59,805 bases of DNA from CAZFCK01 sp964517355 (GCA_964517355.1 CAZFCK010000001.1:1-59805), one strand, 5' to 3'; shown: positions 16,707 to 25,406, counted from the first letter of the stretch. Made by a program: numbers and translations. The notes: generated by a model not told the origin, from the sequence alone.

Positions 16707-17879
16707 ATGAAACGCTTGTTAGTCGGCATTGTGTTTACGCTGCTGGTCTTGAGTTCAGCCGGACCGGCAGCTGCACAGTACGACGTCAAGGCGGCAATGG
16801 TCATGGATATGGGCAGTGGCCATATTCTTTACGAACAAAACGCAGATCGTAAGATCGCCCCGGCTTCGTTGACCAAGATATTGACAATGTATCTGGTTTG
16901 GGAAGATGCGGAGCAAAACCGCATAAAACTCACCGATAAGGTCAAAGTGAGCCGAGCAGCGGCCGCCACGGGCGGATCGAGCATGAAACTGGTGCGCGGC
17001 GAGATGGTTACGGTGCAGGAACTCATGGCCGGAATGGCGATCGCCTCGGGTAATGACGCATGCGTGGCCGTTGCGGAATATCTCGGGGGGGGCGTTGCGC
17101 CCTTTGTTGAACGGATGAACCGAAAAGCGCGCTTTTTGGGGATGACCAGCAGCTCGTTCGTGAATCCTCACGGGCTTCCCGCAAAGGGGCAATTGACCAC
17201 GGCACGTGATATGATGCGCTTGGCCAGTGCCTATTTGCGCCGTTTTCCCGAATCGTTGGTCATGCATTCCAAGACCCATATGTACCACAATAAAATAAAA
17301 CGCAAAAACAGCAATAAACTGCTCGGCAAGATGGAGGGCGTGGATGGCCTGAAAACGGGTTATGTAGCGTCTTCAGGATTCAATATCGTGCTTACCGGGC
17401 AAAGGAATGGGCGCAGACTCCTGGCCGTTGTGCTTGGGGGGCGCAGTTCAAAAACTCGCAATCGTGAAGCGCGGAAGCTGCTTGAAACGTGTTTTGCCAT
17501 GCCTGAAGGCGGACAGGTGCGCCTTGCGCAGGTGGAACAGAGATCTCATGAGCGCCCGATGCAGCGCAACCGTCCCGCCATACCGGACTCTGTCGCGGCT
17601 TCCAGTCCGGAAATCAATTCCGGGAGTTACCAAGAGACAGTCTACGCCTTGCATGAAAGTTCCTGGAAAACACAAGCCAAAGCCAAGCAGCGTGTAGGCG
17701 CATTGCGGCGCAGAGGCTTATCCGTACATATGGAGCGTGTGGATTTGGGGAGCAAAGGCGTGTGGCACCGGGTTTATATCGGCCATTTTGAAAACATGCG
17801 CCAAGCCAGGAATTATCAGGAATATCTTTCACGGAAAATGCAATTGAGGCATGCGCTGATAACCCGTATTGATTCGTGA
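16707..17879 (+). CDS. dacA: D-alanyl-D-alanine carboxypeptidase with SPOR domain
   Basis: 390 residues from ATG 16707, behind CGAGGGG. After a signal peptide (LLVGIVFTLLVLSSAGPAAA) the PBP5-type domain has all catalytic motifs: SLTK at 54-57, SGN at 114-116 and KTG at 216-218. It trims the terminal D-alanine of peptidoglycan stem peptides in the periplasm. Residues from about 315 to the end (SWKTQAKAKQRVGALRRRG, then GVWHRVYIGHFENMRQARNY) form a SPOR domain, which binds denuded glycan strands at the septum. This replaces the usual PBP5 C-terminal amphipathic anchor, so the enzyme may be recruited to division sites. Confidence 0.93.
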   Translation: MKRLLVGIVFTLLVLSSAGPAAAQYDVKAAMVMDMGSGHILYEQNADRKIAPASLTKILTMYLVWEDAEQNRIKLTDKVKVSRAAAATGGSSMKLVRGEMVTVQELMAGMAIASGNDACVAVAEYLGGGVAPFVERMNRKARFLGMTSSSFVNPHGLPAKGQLTTARDMMRLASAYLRRFPESLVMHSKTHMYHNKIKRKNSNKLLGKMEGVDGLKTGYVASSGFNIVLTGQRNGRRLLAVVLGGRSSKTRNREARKLLETCFAMPEGGQVRLAQVEQRSHERPMQRNRPAIPDSVAASSPEINSGSYQETVYALHESSWKTQAKAKQRVGALRRRGLSVHMERVDLGSKGVWHRVYIGHFENMRQARNYQEYLSRKMQLRHALITRIDS

Positions 17880-17968
17880 TCCGCCTGCGGGGTGCGGTGG
17901 GAAGAGATGGTCTGCGGCAAGGGCCCCCCGCTAAGAGAGCCCTATTCCATGAAGTGCCGCGGGCAGCC

Positions 17969-19228
17969 TCAGGCCCCGTGCGGTTGTTGGAAAAACACGC
18001 TGGCCCAGGCTATGGATTCGTAATATGCTTGCGCAGTGTCGGTGGGTTCCAGCTCCAGTTGGGATAAAAGCGAATCCAAGGTGTCCCAGTCTGCGTTTTC
18101 AAAGGATTTTGCTATGCGCAACCACGGGGTGTATTGAGTGTCTTCCCCGCAAAGCGCGGCTTTAAAGGAATCTTCCAGTGCGAGATTTTTGACGATCATA
18201 GGCATGGGCAGTGAGAGCATCGGTTCCAGAAGTGAAAACAGGCCCAGGAGGAAAAGACTGTCCGGAGACGGAACCGAGTTTTTTTGTCTCTGCGCCGCCA
18301 GCTGAAAAAATTTACCCCTTTGCACGGATATGTAGGGCAGTTCGGAAGTTTTTTCCCTAGGGGTCAAATCACGCAGAATAACCACCCGCAGCCAGTTTTT
18401 CAGTTGCTTCCACCCCAGCATGAGCAGCGCCTGTTTGATGGATTTTATCCGTTCGCGCAGACCAAAGGCCGGAGAATTCAAATAAGAAAGCAGGCTGTAG
18501 CTTATGGCCACGTCCGCCTGAATGGTTTCCGTCATCTTGTCGAAATCTGGTTCTTCCTGCTCAATGAGGGCGAAAAGTTGCAGGCGCGACATCTGGTTGG
18601 GCGCGAGCTTTCTGCCTTCCACGATTTCAGGCTCATAAAAAAAGAATCCTTGAAACAGTGTGAAATCCAGGTTTTTCGCGGTTTGAAATTGCGTATGTTC
18701 TTCTATGTTTTTGGCGATGAGCAGATGGTCTCCATCCCGCGCGCTATCCACCAGCCGCGATACATCCGTGATGCTTTTATTTTTCACATCGATCTTGAGA
18801 ATGGAGGCCACGTCCAGCAGTGGTTCACAACCCGGAACACCCTCGTATCCGTCGATGGCGATAGTATAGCCGTCTCGCTTGAGTTGTTGCAGACATTCCA
18901 AATATCCATCCAAAGTGGGAGGAATTTCGGGGATTTCAACAACAGTGCCCGGCGCGGGCAGGGCGTGAGGTATCCTTTCGAGGATTGATTTTTCTGAAAA
19001 GTTAATCAGCAGCTTGCTGTTTTTGGAATAGTTCATCTGCTGACAGGAGGCACATGCCGCTACCGTGAGTGTCGCGCTTTCCTCGTCCGAAAAAATGGCT
19101 GCCGTGGCATCGCTGGAATGGCGGTAGAGAAGTTCGTACCCCCACACGGCTTGTCTGACGTCGAAAATGGGCTGCCGTGCGATGAAAGTGGGAACGAACA
19201 AAGCCTCGGGTACAGCGTTATCGATCAT
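17969..19228 (-). CDS. EAL-HDOD (YuxH-family) signalling protein
   Basis: 419 residues from ATG 19228, eight bases after AAGGAG. The N-terminal half is an EAL-like domain of the YuxH type (FIARQPIFDVRQAVWGYELL, then KRDGYTIAIDGYEG and DVASILKIDVKNK); the EAL triplet itself reads ELL and several metal-binding positions look lost, so cyclic-di-GMP hydrolysis is unlikely. The C-terminal half is an HDOD domain (ADVAISYSLLSYLNSPAFGL, then SIKQALLMLGWKQLKNWL). Such proteins act as signalling scaffolds or cyclic-di-GMP sensors. The gene is convergent with the carboxypeptidase gene. Confidence 0.88.
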   Translation of the reverse strand: MIDNAVPEALFVPTFIARQPIFDVRQAVWGYELLYRHSSDATAAIFSDEESATLTVAACASCQQMNYSKNSKLLINFSEKSILERIPHALPAPGTVVEIPEIPPTLDGYLECLQQLKRDGYTIAIDGYEGVPGCEPLLDVASILKIDVKNKSITDVSRLVDSARDGDHLLIAKNIEEHTQFQTAKNLDFTLFQGFFFYEPEIVEGRKLAPNQMSRLQLFALIEQEEPDFDKMTETIQADVAISYSLLSYLNSPAFGLRERIKSIKQALLMLGWKQLKNWLRVVILRDLTPREKTSELPYISVQRGKFFQLAAQRQKNSVPSPDSLFLLGLFSLLEPMLSLPMPMIVKNLALEDSFKAALCGEDTQYTPWLRIAKSFENADWDTLDSLLSQLELEPTDTAQAYYESIAWASVFFQQPHGA

Positions 19229-19758
19229 GACGATCTCCTTGGAAAATCGGCAACGTATTGCCGTAACTGGCATTTTGTTTCAGAAAGTTGTCGTATAAGA
19301 TGTGATGTATTCTTACGCTGTCGTCTGTGAGGAGGCAAGATGGTTATTTGCCTGCCTGGAAACCGTTCATGGTCTGCGAGACTGTCTTAAACGACCGTGT
19401 CTGGCATTCTGCCGGCATCACAGAGTCGTCATCCAAGTATTGGAGAATGTTTTTCATCGCAACCAAATGTTTGTTTTCGCCCCAGAGTCGGCGCATGACG
19501 ACTACCTTCAATGGTTGGCGTTTTGAGAAAAGGTTTCATTCTGGACCTTCTATCATAGTTTTTTGTTTCTGCTTAGATCAAAAATTTTTTTGAAAATGGT
19601 CAATATTGAGGCTCCGCCCCAAGCCCCGCCAGGGGGGAACGCCCCCTTGGACCCGCGGATAATGAAACCTTCCCGGTGAGTGCGTTTCCTGATCACTACA
19701 GGTAATGAGTGATATTGCTCGCAACATGAGAATCAACAACAATGCGTTTCGATGGGGC
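19229..19758. other. Intergenic region with GC-rich repeat
   Basis: 530 bases between two minus-strand HDOD genes. Overlapping short frames at 19302-19593 have no good start or recognisable sequence. It carries the GC-rich repeat at 19609-19663. The promoter of the YuxH-type gene must lie just after 19228. Confidence 0.5.
19609..19663 (+). repeat. GC-rich intergenic repeat
   Basis: Third copy of the family at 3029 and 11249, with GGCTCCGCCCCAAG, CCCCGCCAGGGG, GGAACGCCCCC and GGACCCGCGGAT in order. This is the least diverged copy. Confidence 0.7.
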
Positions 19759-21009
19759 TCAATAGAAAAAAATGTTGCGGAGCACGTGGATTTGATTTTT
19801 CGCCTGCTCCATGATCGTTCCCAAAGATGCGGGAGACAGGTCGAGGGATTGCCAGGCTTTGCTGTGCAGCTGTTGGACAGGCGCGCATTGTCCTTCGCAA
19901 CAATTGAAAGCCGTAGCCAGCGACTCAGCCACATGTATAATGGCCTGTTCAGTTATGGGAATGGCCTCGCCTGTCGTATGGTGATGGCGCACGGTGTGGG
20001 TCAACGATTCAGGAAATCTCCACTTTTCCAGCAAGGCGCCGCCGACGCTGCTGTGGTCGAATCCCAATACGTCACGCTCCACTTCGTCTAGGGGCAATTT
20101 GTGCGCCTGAGCATAGCGCAGGATATTGCTTTCGAGCTGCGGTTCGCATTGCAGGAGGAACAATAAGCCAACATCATGGAGCAACCCCGCCACAAAAAAA
20201 CGCTCATCCGAGAGTCCCGTTTTAACAACAGCAAGTAATCGAGCCATAATGGCGCATGCGGTGGAATGGAGCCAGAACGTCCGCATATCGTAGAGTTCCA
20301 TGGGGATATCTTTGAAGGCGCTGGCGGCGGATATGCCGATCATCAGGGTGCAGAGCTCGTTGCCTCCGAGCAGCGCCACTGCATGGGTAATGCTCTCAAC
20401 CTGAGAGGGGAAGCCGTAGAGCGGGCTGTTCACAAGTTGTAACAGTTTGGTTGCGAGGGCCGTGTCACACTCCACCACTTGTGCGACATCCTTTGCTGAA
20501 CTGCGTGGCGAGTGCAACAGGTCGTTAATGCGCTGGTAGGCGTCGGGAAAAGAGGCTAATGGAATCGGCTTGCGTATGAGTTGGTCCAGATCGATTTTCT
20601 TACGGACAGTTGGCAGTGACAGAGGCGCTTCAGGAGAGCGACCGGCGCAACAATCATGCTTCGGCATGACGCCGGTTTTCGCACAATGTTGCGCAACCTT
20701 GAGCAGACAATGCCGATAGATTTCCTGCATGGGCTCCTGGCTCAGTCCGGAATGAAGAAACCAGGGGCCTAGATAATCATCGGCTTTTTGGAATATATGG
20801 GGATCGATTTCAACGAAGTCGGCTAACCGTGCTTCAACGGCCTCCGCATCGCGCACATCAACGGCGTCAACTCCCCAGATCTTGAAAATCCTGAGATGTT
20901 TCTCCTCGATAACAGCGCCTTCGGGCAACAGCAACCGTCCCTGGCGACTGTAGAGGTCATTGCCCAGGACCATGCCTTCCGTCAATTCAGTGGATTTTAA
21001 CAAACTCAA
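19759..21009 (-). CDS. HDOD-domain signalling protein
   Basis: About 416 residues. The likely start is TTG at 21009, seven bases after AGGAAGG; an upstream TTG at 21033 lacks a ribosome binding site. The N-terminal 65 residues form a small domain (ELTEGMVLGNDLYSRQGRLL, then KIWGVDAVDV) common before HD domains. Residues from about 150 form an HDOD domain (ASFPDAYQRINDLLHSPRSS, then TKLLQLVNSPLYGFPSQVES) with an HD motif in GLLHDVGLLFLL and a later HHHTTGEAIP. It lacks the GYP motif, so it is probably a regulatory protein rather than a phosphodiesterase. Confidence 0.85.
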   Translation of the reverse strand: MSLLKSTELTEGMVLGNDLYSRQGRLLLPEGAVIEEKHLRIFKIWGVDAVDVRDAEAVEARLADFVEIDPHIFQKADDYLGPWFLHSGLSQEPMQEIYRHCLLKVAQHCAKTGVMPKHDCCAGRSPEAPLSLPTVRKKIDLDQLIRKPIPLASFPDAYQRINDLLHSPRSSAKDVAQVVECDTALATKLLQLVNSPLYGFPSQVESITHAVALLGGNELCTLMIGISAASAFKDIPMELYDMRTFWLHSTACAIMARLLAVVKTGLSDERFFVAGLLHDVGLLFLLQCEPQLESNILRYAQAHKLPLDEVERDVLGFDHSSVGGALLEKWRFPESLTHTVRHHHTTGEAIPITEQAIIHVAESLATAFNCCEGQCAPVQQLHSKAWQSLDLSPASLGTIMEQAKNQIHVLRNIFFY

Positions 21010-21168
21010 AGGATTAGCCTTCCTATTCCCCAACCCTATCTGCCCCCAGGTTGCTCCCCTTTTGAAGTTTTACTTGAAGGAGAGTTTCTTTGCAAGAAAC
21101 ACGAAAGAATGTTGTACTTGCCCCTAGTTGGAAAAATGCGTAACTTTTTTGGCCCAAAGGTAGTTTAT

Positions 21169-22140
21169 ATGTCGGATTTACTGAAAATCAAAAATTTGAC
21201 GACCACTTTGTCCACGGGAAGAGGTTCCGCGGCCGCAGTTGACAGTCTCGATCTGCGTCTCGCACGAGGCGAAACCTTAGGCGTGGTGGGGGAGTCCGGG
21301 TGCGGCAAGACCATGCTCGCCCTTTCAATTTTGCGTTTGGTCCCTAATCCTCCCGGACGCATCACTTCCGGCAGTGTTTTTTTTCAAGGACAAGATTTGC
21401 TTTCGTTGGACGAAGCTTCCATGCGTTCCGTACGCGGCAACGCTATTTCCATGATTTTTCAAGAACCCATGACGTCACTCAATCCTGTGTTCACTGTGGG
21501 GGAGCAGATTGCCGAGGTCTTGCGTTTGCATCAGGGGCTAGGGAAACGGGAAGCTCTTGAAAGGGCGGCCTTGATGCTTGAACTCGTCAGGCTGCCGAAT
21601 GCCAAACGCCATGTACAGAGTTTTCCCCATGAACTTTCTGGCGGCATGCGGCAGCGGGTGATTATCGCCATGGCCTTGGCCTGCGATCCGGAGTTGATTT
21701 TGGCGGACGAACCCACCACGGCTCTGGATGTGACCATTCAGGCACAGATTCTTGACTTGATGCTGGAACTGCAAGCCACCAAAGACGCGGCCATTATGTT
21801 GATAACGCACGATCTCGGAGTTGTGGCCAAAACATGCCGGCGGGTGGTGGTCATGTATGCCGGAAGGGTGGTCGAATCCGCACCAGTGGAATTGCTGTTT
21901 GAAGAACCCTTGCACCCCTATACGCAGGGGTTGCTGCGTTCCATTCCAAGATTGGGACAAAAAAAAGCTAAGCGTGAACTTCTGCCCATTTCCGGCATGG
22001 TGCCGAGTCTGTGGGAATTGCCGCAGGGGTGCGCTTTCCGCCCCCGCTGCTCTCAAGCCGTTGCCTCGTGCTCCCGGGAGAAGCCTCCGCTGTATCAGCT
22101 TCCTGACGGCAGACAGGTGAGCTGTCTGCTCTATGCGTAA
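21169..22140 (+). CDS. OppD/DppD-type ABC transporter ATP-binding protein
   Basis: 323 residues from ATG 21169, behind AAAGG. It has Walker A 41-48 (GESGCGKT), Q-loop IFQEPMTSLNP, signature LSGGMRQR, Walker B LILADEPT and the H-loop in LITHDLGVV. The C-terminal oligopeptide/dipeptide extension (HPYTQGLLRSIPRLG, then CAFRPRC and CSREKPPLY) contains the cysteine cluster found in OppD/DppD/NikD proteins. It should energise uptake of peptides or nickel. No binding protein, permease or second ATPase lies nearby, so it is detached from its system or works with genes elsewhere. Its end is four bases from the convergent RNase Z-like gene. Confidence 0.9.
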   Translation: MSDLLKIKNLTTTLSTGRGSAAAVDSLDLRLARGETLGVVGESGCGKTMLALSILRLVPNPPGRITSGSVFFQGQDLLSLDEASMRSVRGNAISMIFQEPMTSLNPVFTVGEQIAEVLRLHQGLGKREALERAALMLELVRLPNAKRHVQSFPHELSGGMRQRVIIAMALACDPELILADEPTTALDVTIQAQILDLMLELQATKDAAIMLITHDLGVVAKTCRRVVVMYAGRVVESAPVELLFEEPLHPYTQGLLRSIPRLGQKKAKRELLPISGMVPSLWELPQGCAFRPRCSQAVASCSREKPPLYQLPDGRQVSCLLYA

Positions 22141-22144
22141 TCTG

Positions 22145-22921
22145 TCACGCTTCGAGCAGGACGACCGCTCCGGGTTCAGGGAGCAGTACCTGAATGTCGT
22201 TGCAGTTCTGTATGTGCCGCAACACTTCACGTTTCCGTTGCGCACGCACCTCGCGCCGCACATGCACAAGAGCCACTCTCGACGCTTGGGCAAAGCGGGC
22301 GAATTCAATGCTGCCGGGAATCGTTCCATGCCCCGCGGTATCCTCTTCGAGGGAAAACGATTCATGGATGACGAGGTCCGCCCCTTTGGCCAGGGCGAGG
22401 GACTGTTGTGTGGGGCGCCCATCGCCGCTGTAAAAAAGGGAGTGCGTACCGTCATCGATACGCAGGCAAAGGTTGGGCAGCGAGTGATCCGTATAGGCCG
22501 CCTGCAGGCTCAAGCCCAGGGGCAGCAGGGTTGCGCCGGGTACCGCGGCCTGGAACTGGATGCGAAAGGGAAGGCGCGGCCATAGGGAGGGGTAGGCCAA
22601 TTCCAAGGTCCGTCGGGTGGTTTCCTCCACTCCTTCAGGACCGGCTATTGTCAGGGTTTTTGTGCGCCTCTGCTCATGAAAATATAGCAAGAGCGCGGGA
22701 AGCCCCATGAAATGATCCCCATGGAAATGGGAAATCCAAAGCATATCCAGATCCAAGACCTCATGTGCGCTCAGATGGCGCAAGAGGGCAAAAGGCGCGG
22801 TGAAACCGCAATCCAGCAAGAGGGTGCGTTTTGTTCCGCCCGGAGCTGCCTCAAGCCATATGGAGCAGTTGCCCAGATCCGGGTCGACAGCTTCACCAAC
22901 GCCGTTGAACAAACACTTCAT
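22145..22921 (-). CDS. RNase Z-like metallo-beta-lactamase-fold hydrolase
   Basis: 258 residues, with AAGGAAA upstream of the start. Metal ligands typical of the family are visible: H65-x-H67-x-D69-H70 (ISHFHGDHFMG), H145-type HS in YTDHSLPNL, Asp in LFYSGDGRPTQQ and His in HGTIPGSIEFA, then the final His in RVALVHVRRE. The overall layout is that of ElaC/RNase Z-type enzymes, which cut tRNA precursors at the 3' side or act as phosphodiesterases. The protein is somewhat shorter than canonical RNase Z (about 305 residues) and an exosite flexible arm is not obvious, so substrate choice is uncertain. Confidence 0.82.
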   Translation of the reverse strand: MKCLFNGVGEAVDPDLGNCSIWLEAAPGGTKRTLLLDCGFTAPFALLRHLSAHEVLDLDMLWISHFHGDHFMGLPALLLYFHEQRRTKTLTIAGPEGVEETTRRTLELAYPSLWPRLPFRIQFQAAVPGATLLPLGLSLQAAYTDHSLPNLCLRIDDGTHSLFYSGDGRPTQQSLALAKGADLVIHESFSLEEDTAGHGTIPGSIEFARFAQASRVALVHVRREVRAQRKREVLRHIQNCNDIQVLLPEPGAVVLLEA

Positions 22922-23031
22922 GCCGATTTCCTTTACTCTGGAGATATGGTTGCGGAGTGAATTCTTTTCTCCGGCTTCATTATCATATCATGACAACTTT
23001 AGGAAACGCTGATTAATTCACTGGATATGCG

Positions 23032-23066
23032 AGGGGGAGAACCTTTCCTCAGAAAGGTTTCCCCCC
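23032..23066. repeat. Long hairpin repeat, possible bidirectional terminator
   Basis: GGGGGAGAACCTTT pairs with AAAGGTTTCCCCCC around a CCTCAG loop; GCGAG precedes it as in the other copies. It lies between htpX (ending at 23088 on the minus strand) and the RNase Z-like gene start, so it may terminate htpX transcription. Confidence 0.6.
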
Positions 23067-23087
23067 GGATTGTTTTTGCCAGGTTGT

Positions 23088-23948
23088 TTATCCGTGGTAC
23101 ACGCCGGCGGCCATGGCGCGCAGGCGCTGCACGCGCTCCTCAATAGGAGGATGGGTGCTGAACAGGCCGGCAACCCGCGAAGCGCTGAACGGATTCACGA
23201 TAAACATATGCGCGGTGGCTTCGTTGCCGCTACGCATGGGGATGCGTTGCGAGGCTGCTTGCAGCTTTTCCAATGCCGAGGCCAGTGACAAGGGGTTGTG
23301 CGACAATTTCGCCCCTGTTTCATCCGCCAGATATTCTCGCGAACGTGAAATGGCGAGTTGGATGAGAGTGGCCGCGATAGGGGCGACCAGGGCCAGCAAC
23401 AGCGCCATAATGGGATTGGGGCTGTCTTCATCGTCGCCGCCGATGCCGAAAATGGCGGCCCACTGGGCCATGTAGGCCAGGTACATGATTACCGACGCCA
23501 TGACGCCGGCCACGGTCTGGATGAGGATATCGCGGTTTTTGATGTGCCCGAGTTCATGCGCGAGAACACCGCGAAGCTCATCCATGGTGAGCAGACGCAT
23601 GATGCCGTGCGTGACGCAGACAACGCCGTGTTCAGGATCACGCCCCGTGGCAAAGGCATTGGGCGCATCTTGCGGCGTGATGCAGACTTTGGGTTTTGGA
23701 ATGCCCGCCTCTCGGGCCAGTTCCTCCACAATTCGATGCAAGGCGGGAGCGTCTTGGGGCGACACTTCTTTGGCGCCGTACATCGAGAGAACGATTTTGT
23801 CTGAAAACCAATAGCTCCCCACATTCATGACCAAGGCCATGATCAAGGCGACAAAAAGGCCAGCGCGGCCGCCAATGGCGCCGCCAAGAAAAATGATCAG
23901 GCCCGATAGCAGCCCGAGAAGCAGCACCGTCTTGATTTTACTGGTCAT
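23088..23948 (-). CDS. htpX: Zinc metalloprotease HtpX
   Basis: 286 residues. Two N-terminal membrane segments (VLLLGLLSGLIIFLGGAI and LFVALIMALVMNVGSYWF), the HELGH zinc motif at 131-135 in a cytoplasmic domain, two further hydrophobic segments around 145-200, and the third ligand Glu in SREYLADETGA. HtpX degrades misfolded or damaged inner-membrane proteins, overlapping with FtsH in other bacteria. Length and all motifs are normal. No heat-shock operator is obvious upstream; a ribosome binding site (GGGAGG) lies somewhat far from the ATG. Confidence 0.95.
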   Translation of the reverse strand: MTSKIKTVLLLGLLSGLIIFLGGAIGGRAGLFVALIMALVMNVGSYWFSDKIVLSMYGAKEVSPQDAPALHRIVEELAREAGIPKPKVCITPQDAPNAFATGRDPEHGVVCVTHGIMRLLTMDELRGVLAHELGHIKNRDILIQTVAGVMASVIMYLAYMAQWAAIFGIGGDDEDSPNPIMALLLALVAPIAATLIQLAISRSREYLADETGAKLSHNPLSLASALEKLQAASQRIPMRSGNEATAHMFIVNPFSASRVAGLFSTHPPIEERVQRLRAMAAGVYHG

Positions 23949-24249
23949 CGCTTACGTTTGCCTCCCTCATGTAAAAAGAGCCGCGAATTGATAAATCGCG
24001 GCCCATGTTTCCTGTTCTGAAATTTGATTATAAGTCCAAGCCCGGGCAAGTCAATACGATTGCCAGGCTGGTTGGACGAAAGGGAGAACGCGATGCGGCG
24101 AAAGGCGAACAGTGGTGCATGAGTCCTTCCTGGACAAACGCACCCGCCCTTGTTCGCAACTCGGATTAGGCCTCCGAGGCCCGGATCGCCGCTTATGTAT
24201 TGCGACAAATAAGTATATAAATTCTAAACCGTTACAAAGTTATGACGAT
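23949..24249. other. Intergenic region
   Basis: 301 bases between two minus-strand genes. No gene or repeat recognised. It should contain the htpX promoter. Confidence 0.45.
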
Positions 24250-24585
24250 CTAATCCTTCAGGCCGAGCAGCGAATACACTCGTTGCGGATCCAGATGTCC
24301 GTGAACCTCGGCCAGGTCGTCGGGCATCGCGTTTTGAATGGTGCCGAGGGTGTTCAATGCGTCCTCATATTCTATCGGCTGTTCATTGGACAGAGTGGAC
24401 TGCAAACGGCGGAGGGTGATTGGAGTGATGTCCACGGAATCGGTATCCGGACTTGATCCCTGAACATTATTCGTGGTCTGGGATTCAGAGCGCTGTTGGT
24501 ACAGTTCCTCGGGATTCATGCCGAGATTTCTCGCCAGGTCCTCCAGAGCTGTGAGGGATGAGCGAAGACTTTCAATAGGCGTCAT
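24250..24585 (-). CDS. Hypothetical protein, acidic, soluble
   Basis: 111 residues, starting behind a strong AAGGAG. A predicted helix at the start (SLRSSLTALEDLARNLGMNP) is followed by a Ser/Thr/Gln-rich linker at about 35-55 and a helical C-terminal half (YEDALNTLGTIQNAMPDDLA, ending RVYSLLGLKD). No signal peptide. I do not recognise the family. It lies 30 bases downstream of another small hypothetical gene with which it probably forms an operon. Confidence 0.7.
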   Translation of the reverse strand: MTPIESLRSSLTALEDLARNLGMNPEELYQQRSESQTTNNVQGSSPDTDSVDITPITLRRLQSTLSNEQPIEYEDALNTLGTIQNAMPDDLAEVHGHLDPQRVYSLLGLKD

Positions 24586-24615
24586 GTGTTTTCTCCTTGC
24601 GAGCTGATTCCTGTC

Positions 24616-24969
24616 CTAGTTTGCCAGGTCGGATGCCGGTTGAATCTTTTGCAGCAAGGCTTGATATTCTTCCGCTGAGGATTGTTCCACCAGAATCTGG
24701 GTTCGCAGGCCGCAACAGCTCAGGCGGGTCATGATCGCGTCGTAGTTTTCTTTGTCTTTGCCTTGAAGCTTGCCGGCGAAGTCGAAGCGTTGCAACAATG
24801 CCAGCAACGAACTCGTGGTATTGGCGAGATCGTAATATTCGGTAAAGAGGCGTTGCCGCAGTCCAACAGTCTTGACGCCTTGCAACACTTCTTCGCGCAG
24901 GTTTTCCTTGATTTTCAACAAAATGTCTTTGTGGTTCGCCGCTACATGCTGTGTCGCTGTTTTGTTCAT
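24616..24969 (-). CDS. Hypothetical helical protein
   Basis: 117 residues from ATG 24969, behind GGGGAGA. Predicted all-helical and soluble (HKDILLKIKENLREEVLQGV, then LANTTSSLLALLQRFDFAGK and SSAEEYQALLQKIQPASD). It has two adjacent cysteines (RLSCCGLRTQ). A longer frame upstream of this start reads as non-coding. Family not recognised. Probably the first gene of a pair with the 111-residue protein downstream. Confidence 0.68.
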   Translation of the reverse strand: MNKTATQHVAANHKDILLKIKENLREEVLQGVKTVGLRQRLFTEYYDLANTTSSLLALLQRFDFAGKLQGKDKENYDAIMTRLSCCGLRTQILVEQSSAEEYQALLQKIQPASDLAN

Positions 24970-25328
24970 GGTGTCTCCCCGTGCGCCCGGTCGTGAAAAG
25001 CGGCGCTGTTCAAGTTTGCCTTGAATAAGCAACAAACGTGCCCTGTACAAAAAATATAAATTTATACAGTTATTTGGGATTTGGTTTGCTGGGGAGGCAT
25101 AAAGGCGGGTCAAGAATCCGACAGGGAGGAGGTAACGCAACAAACCGAGGCCGCCGGCATGCTGCATTCGGGGGGGAGCTACGAGCGAATTTCCAGCGCG
25201 AAAGCGCATAACGCACATGAATGCGTCGATAGTATAACAGGTTGTTATGACGGTAGGCCGCTTGTGAAAAAACTGAAAGGAAAACTTGAGGGGAAGAGCC
25301 CTGTGCAGGCTTTCCCCTCGGGAAAAAA
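24970..25328. other. Intergenic region with a hairpin near its end
   Basis: 359 bases between the helical hypothetical protein and the 25-residue peptide gene, both on the minus strand. The promoter of the hypothetical pair should be near 25000-25080, which is AT-rich. The hairpin at 25288-25319 lies at the far end. No other feature seen. Confidence 0.5.
25288..25319 (-). terminator. Hairpin downstream of the 25-residue peptide gene
   Basis: On the minus strand GAGGGGAAAGCC pairs with GGGCTCTTCCCCTC, followed by AAGTTTTCC. It begins ten bases after the stop codon of the small membrane peptide and belongs to the GAGGGGAAA hairpin family. It probably ends that transcript. Confidence 0.55.
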
Positions 25329-25406
25329 TTAGTTCGTGCCTTTTTTAATGTAGTAAAGACCAGCCAGCACTGCGAAAAAGCCGAGAAAGACCATGACGAA
25401 ATCCAT
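25329..25406 (-). CDS. 25-residue single-pass membrane peptide
   Basis: A very short gene with good signals: AGGAG six bases before the ATG at 25406, and a hairpin right after the stop at 25329. The product is MDFVMVFLGFFAVLAGLYY followed by IKKGTN: one hydrophobic helix with a positively charged tail, as in small proteins that stabilise membrane complexes (CydX-, CcoQ- or KdpF-like in size only). It is not adjacent to an oxidase or pump gene here, so its partner is unknown. The neighbouring AsmA gene ends about 80 bases upstream-side at 25512 on the opposite flank. Confidence 0.6.
   Translation of the reverse strand: MDFVMVFLGFFAVLAGLYYIKKGTN

Noticed and set aside
18284..18988. Long plus-strand frame antisense to the EAL-HDOD gene
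   Set aside because: It lies wholly inside a well-supported minus-strand gene and has no recognisable domains.
19302..19593. Two overlapping small frames
   Set aside because: Weak alternative starts only; no recognisable protein; a GC-rich repeat follows directly.
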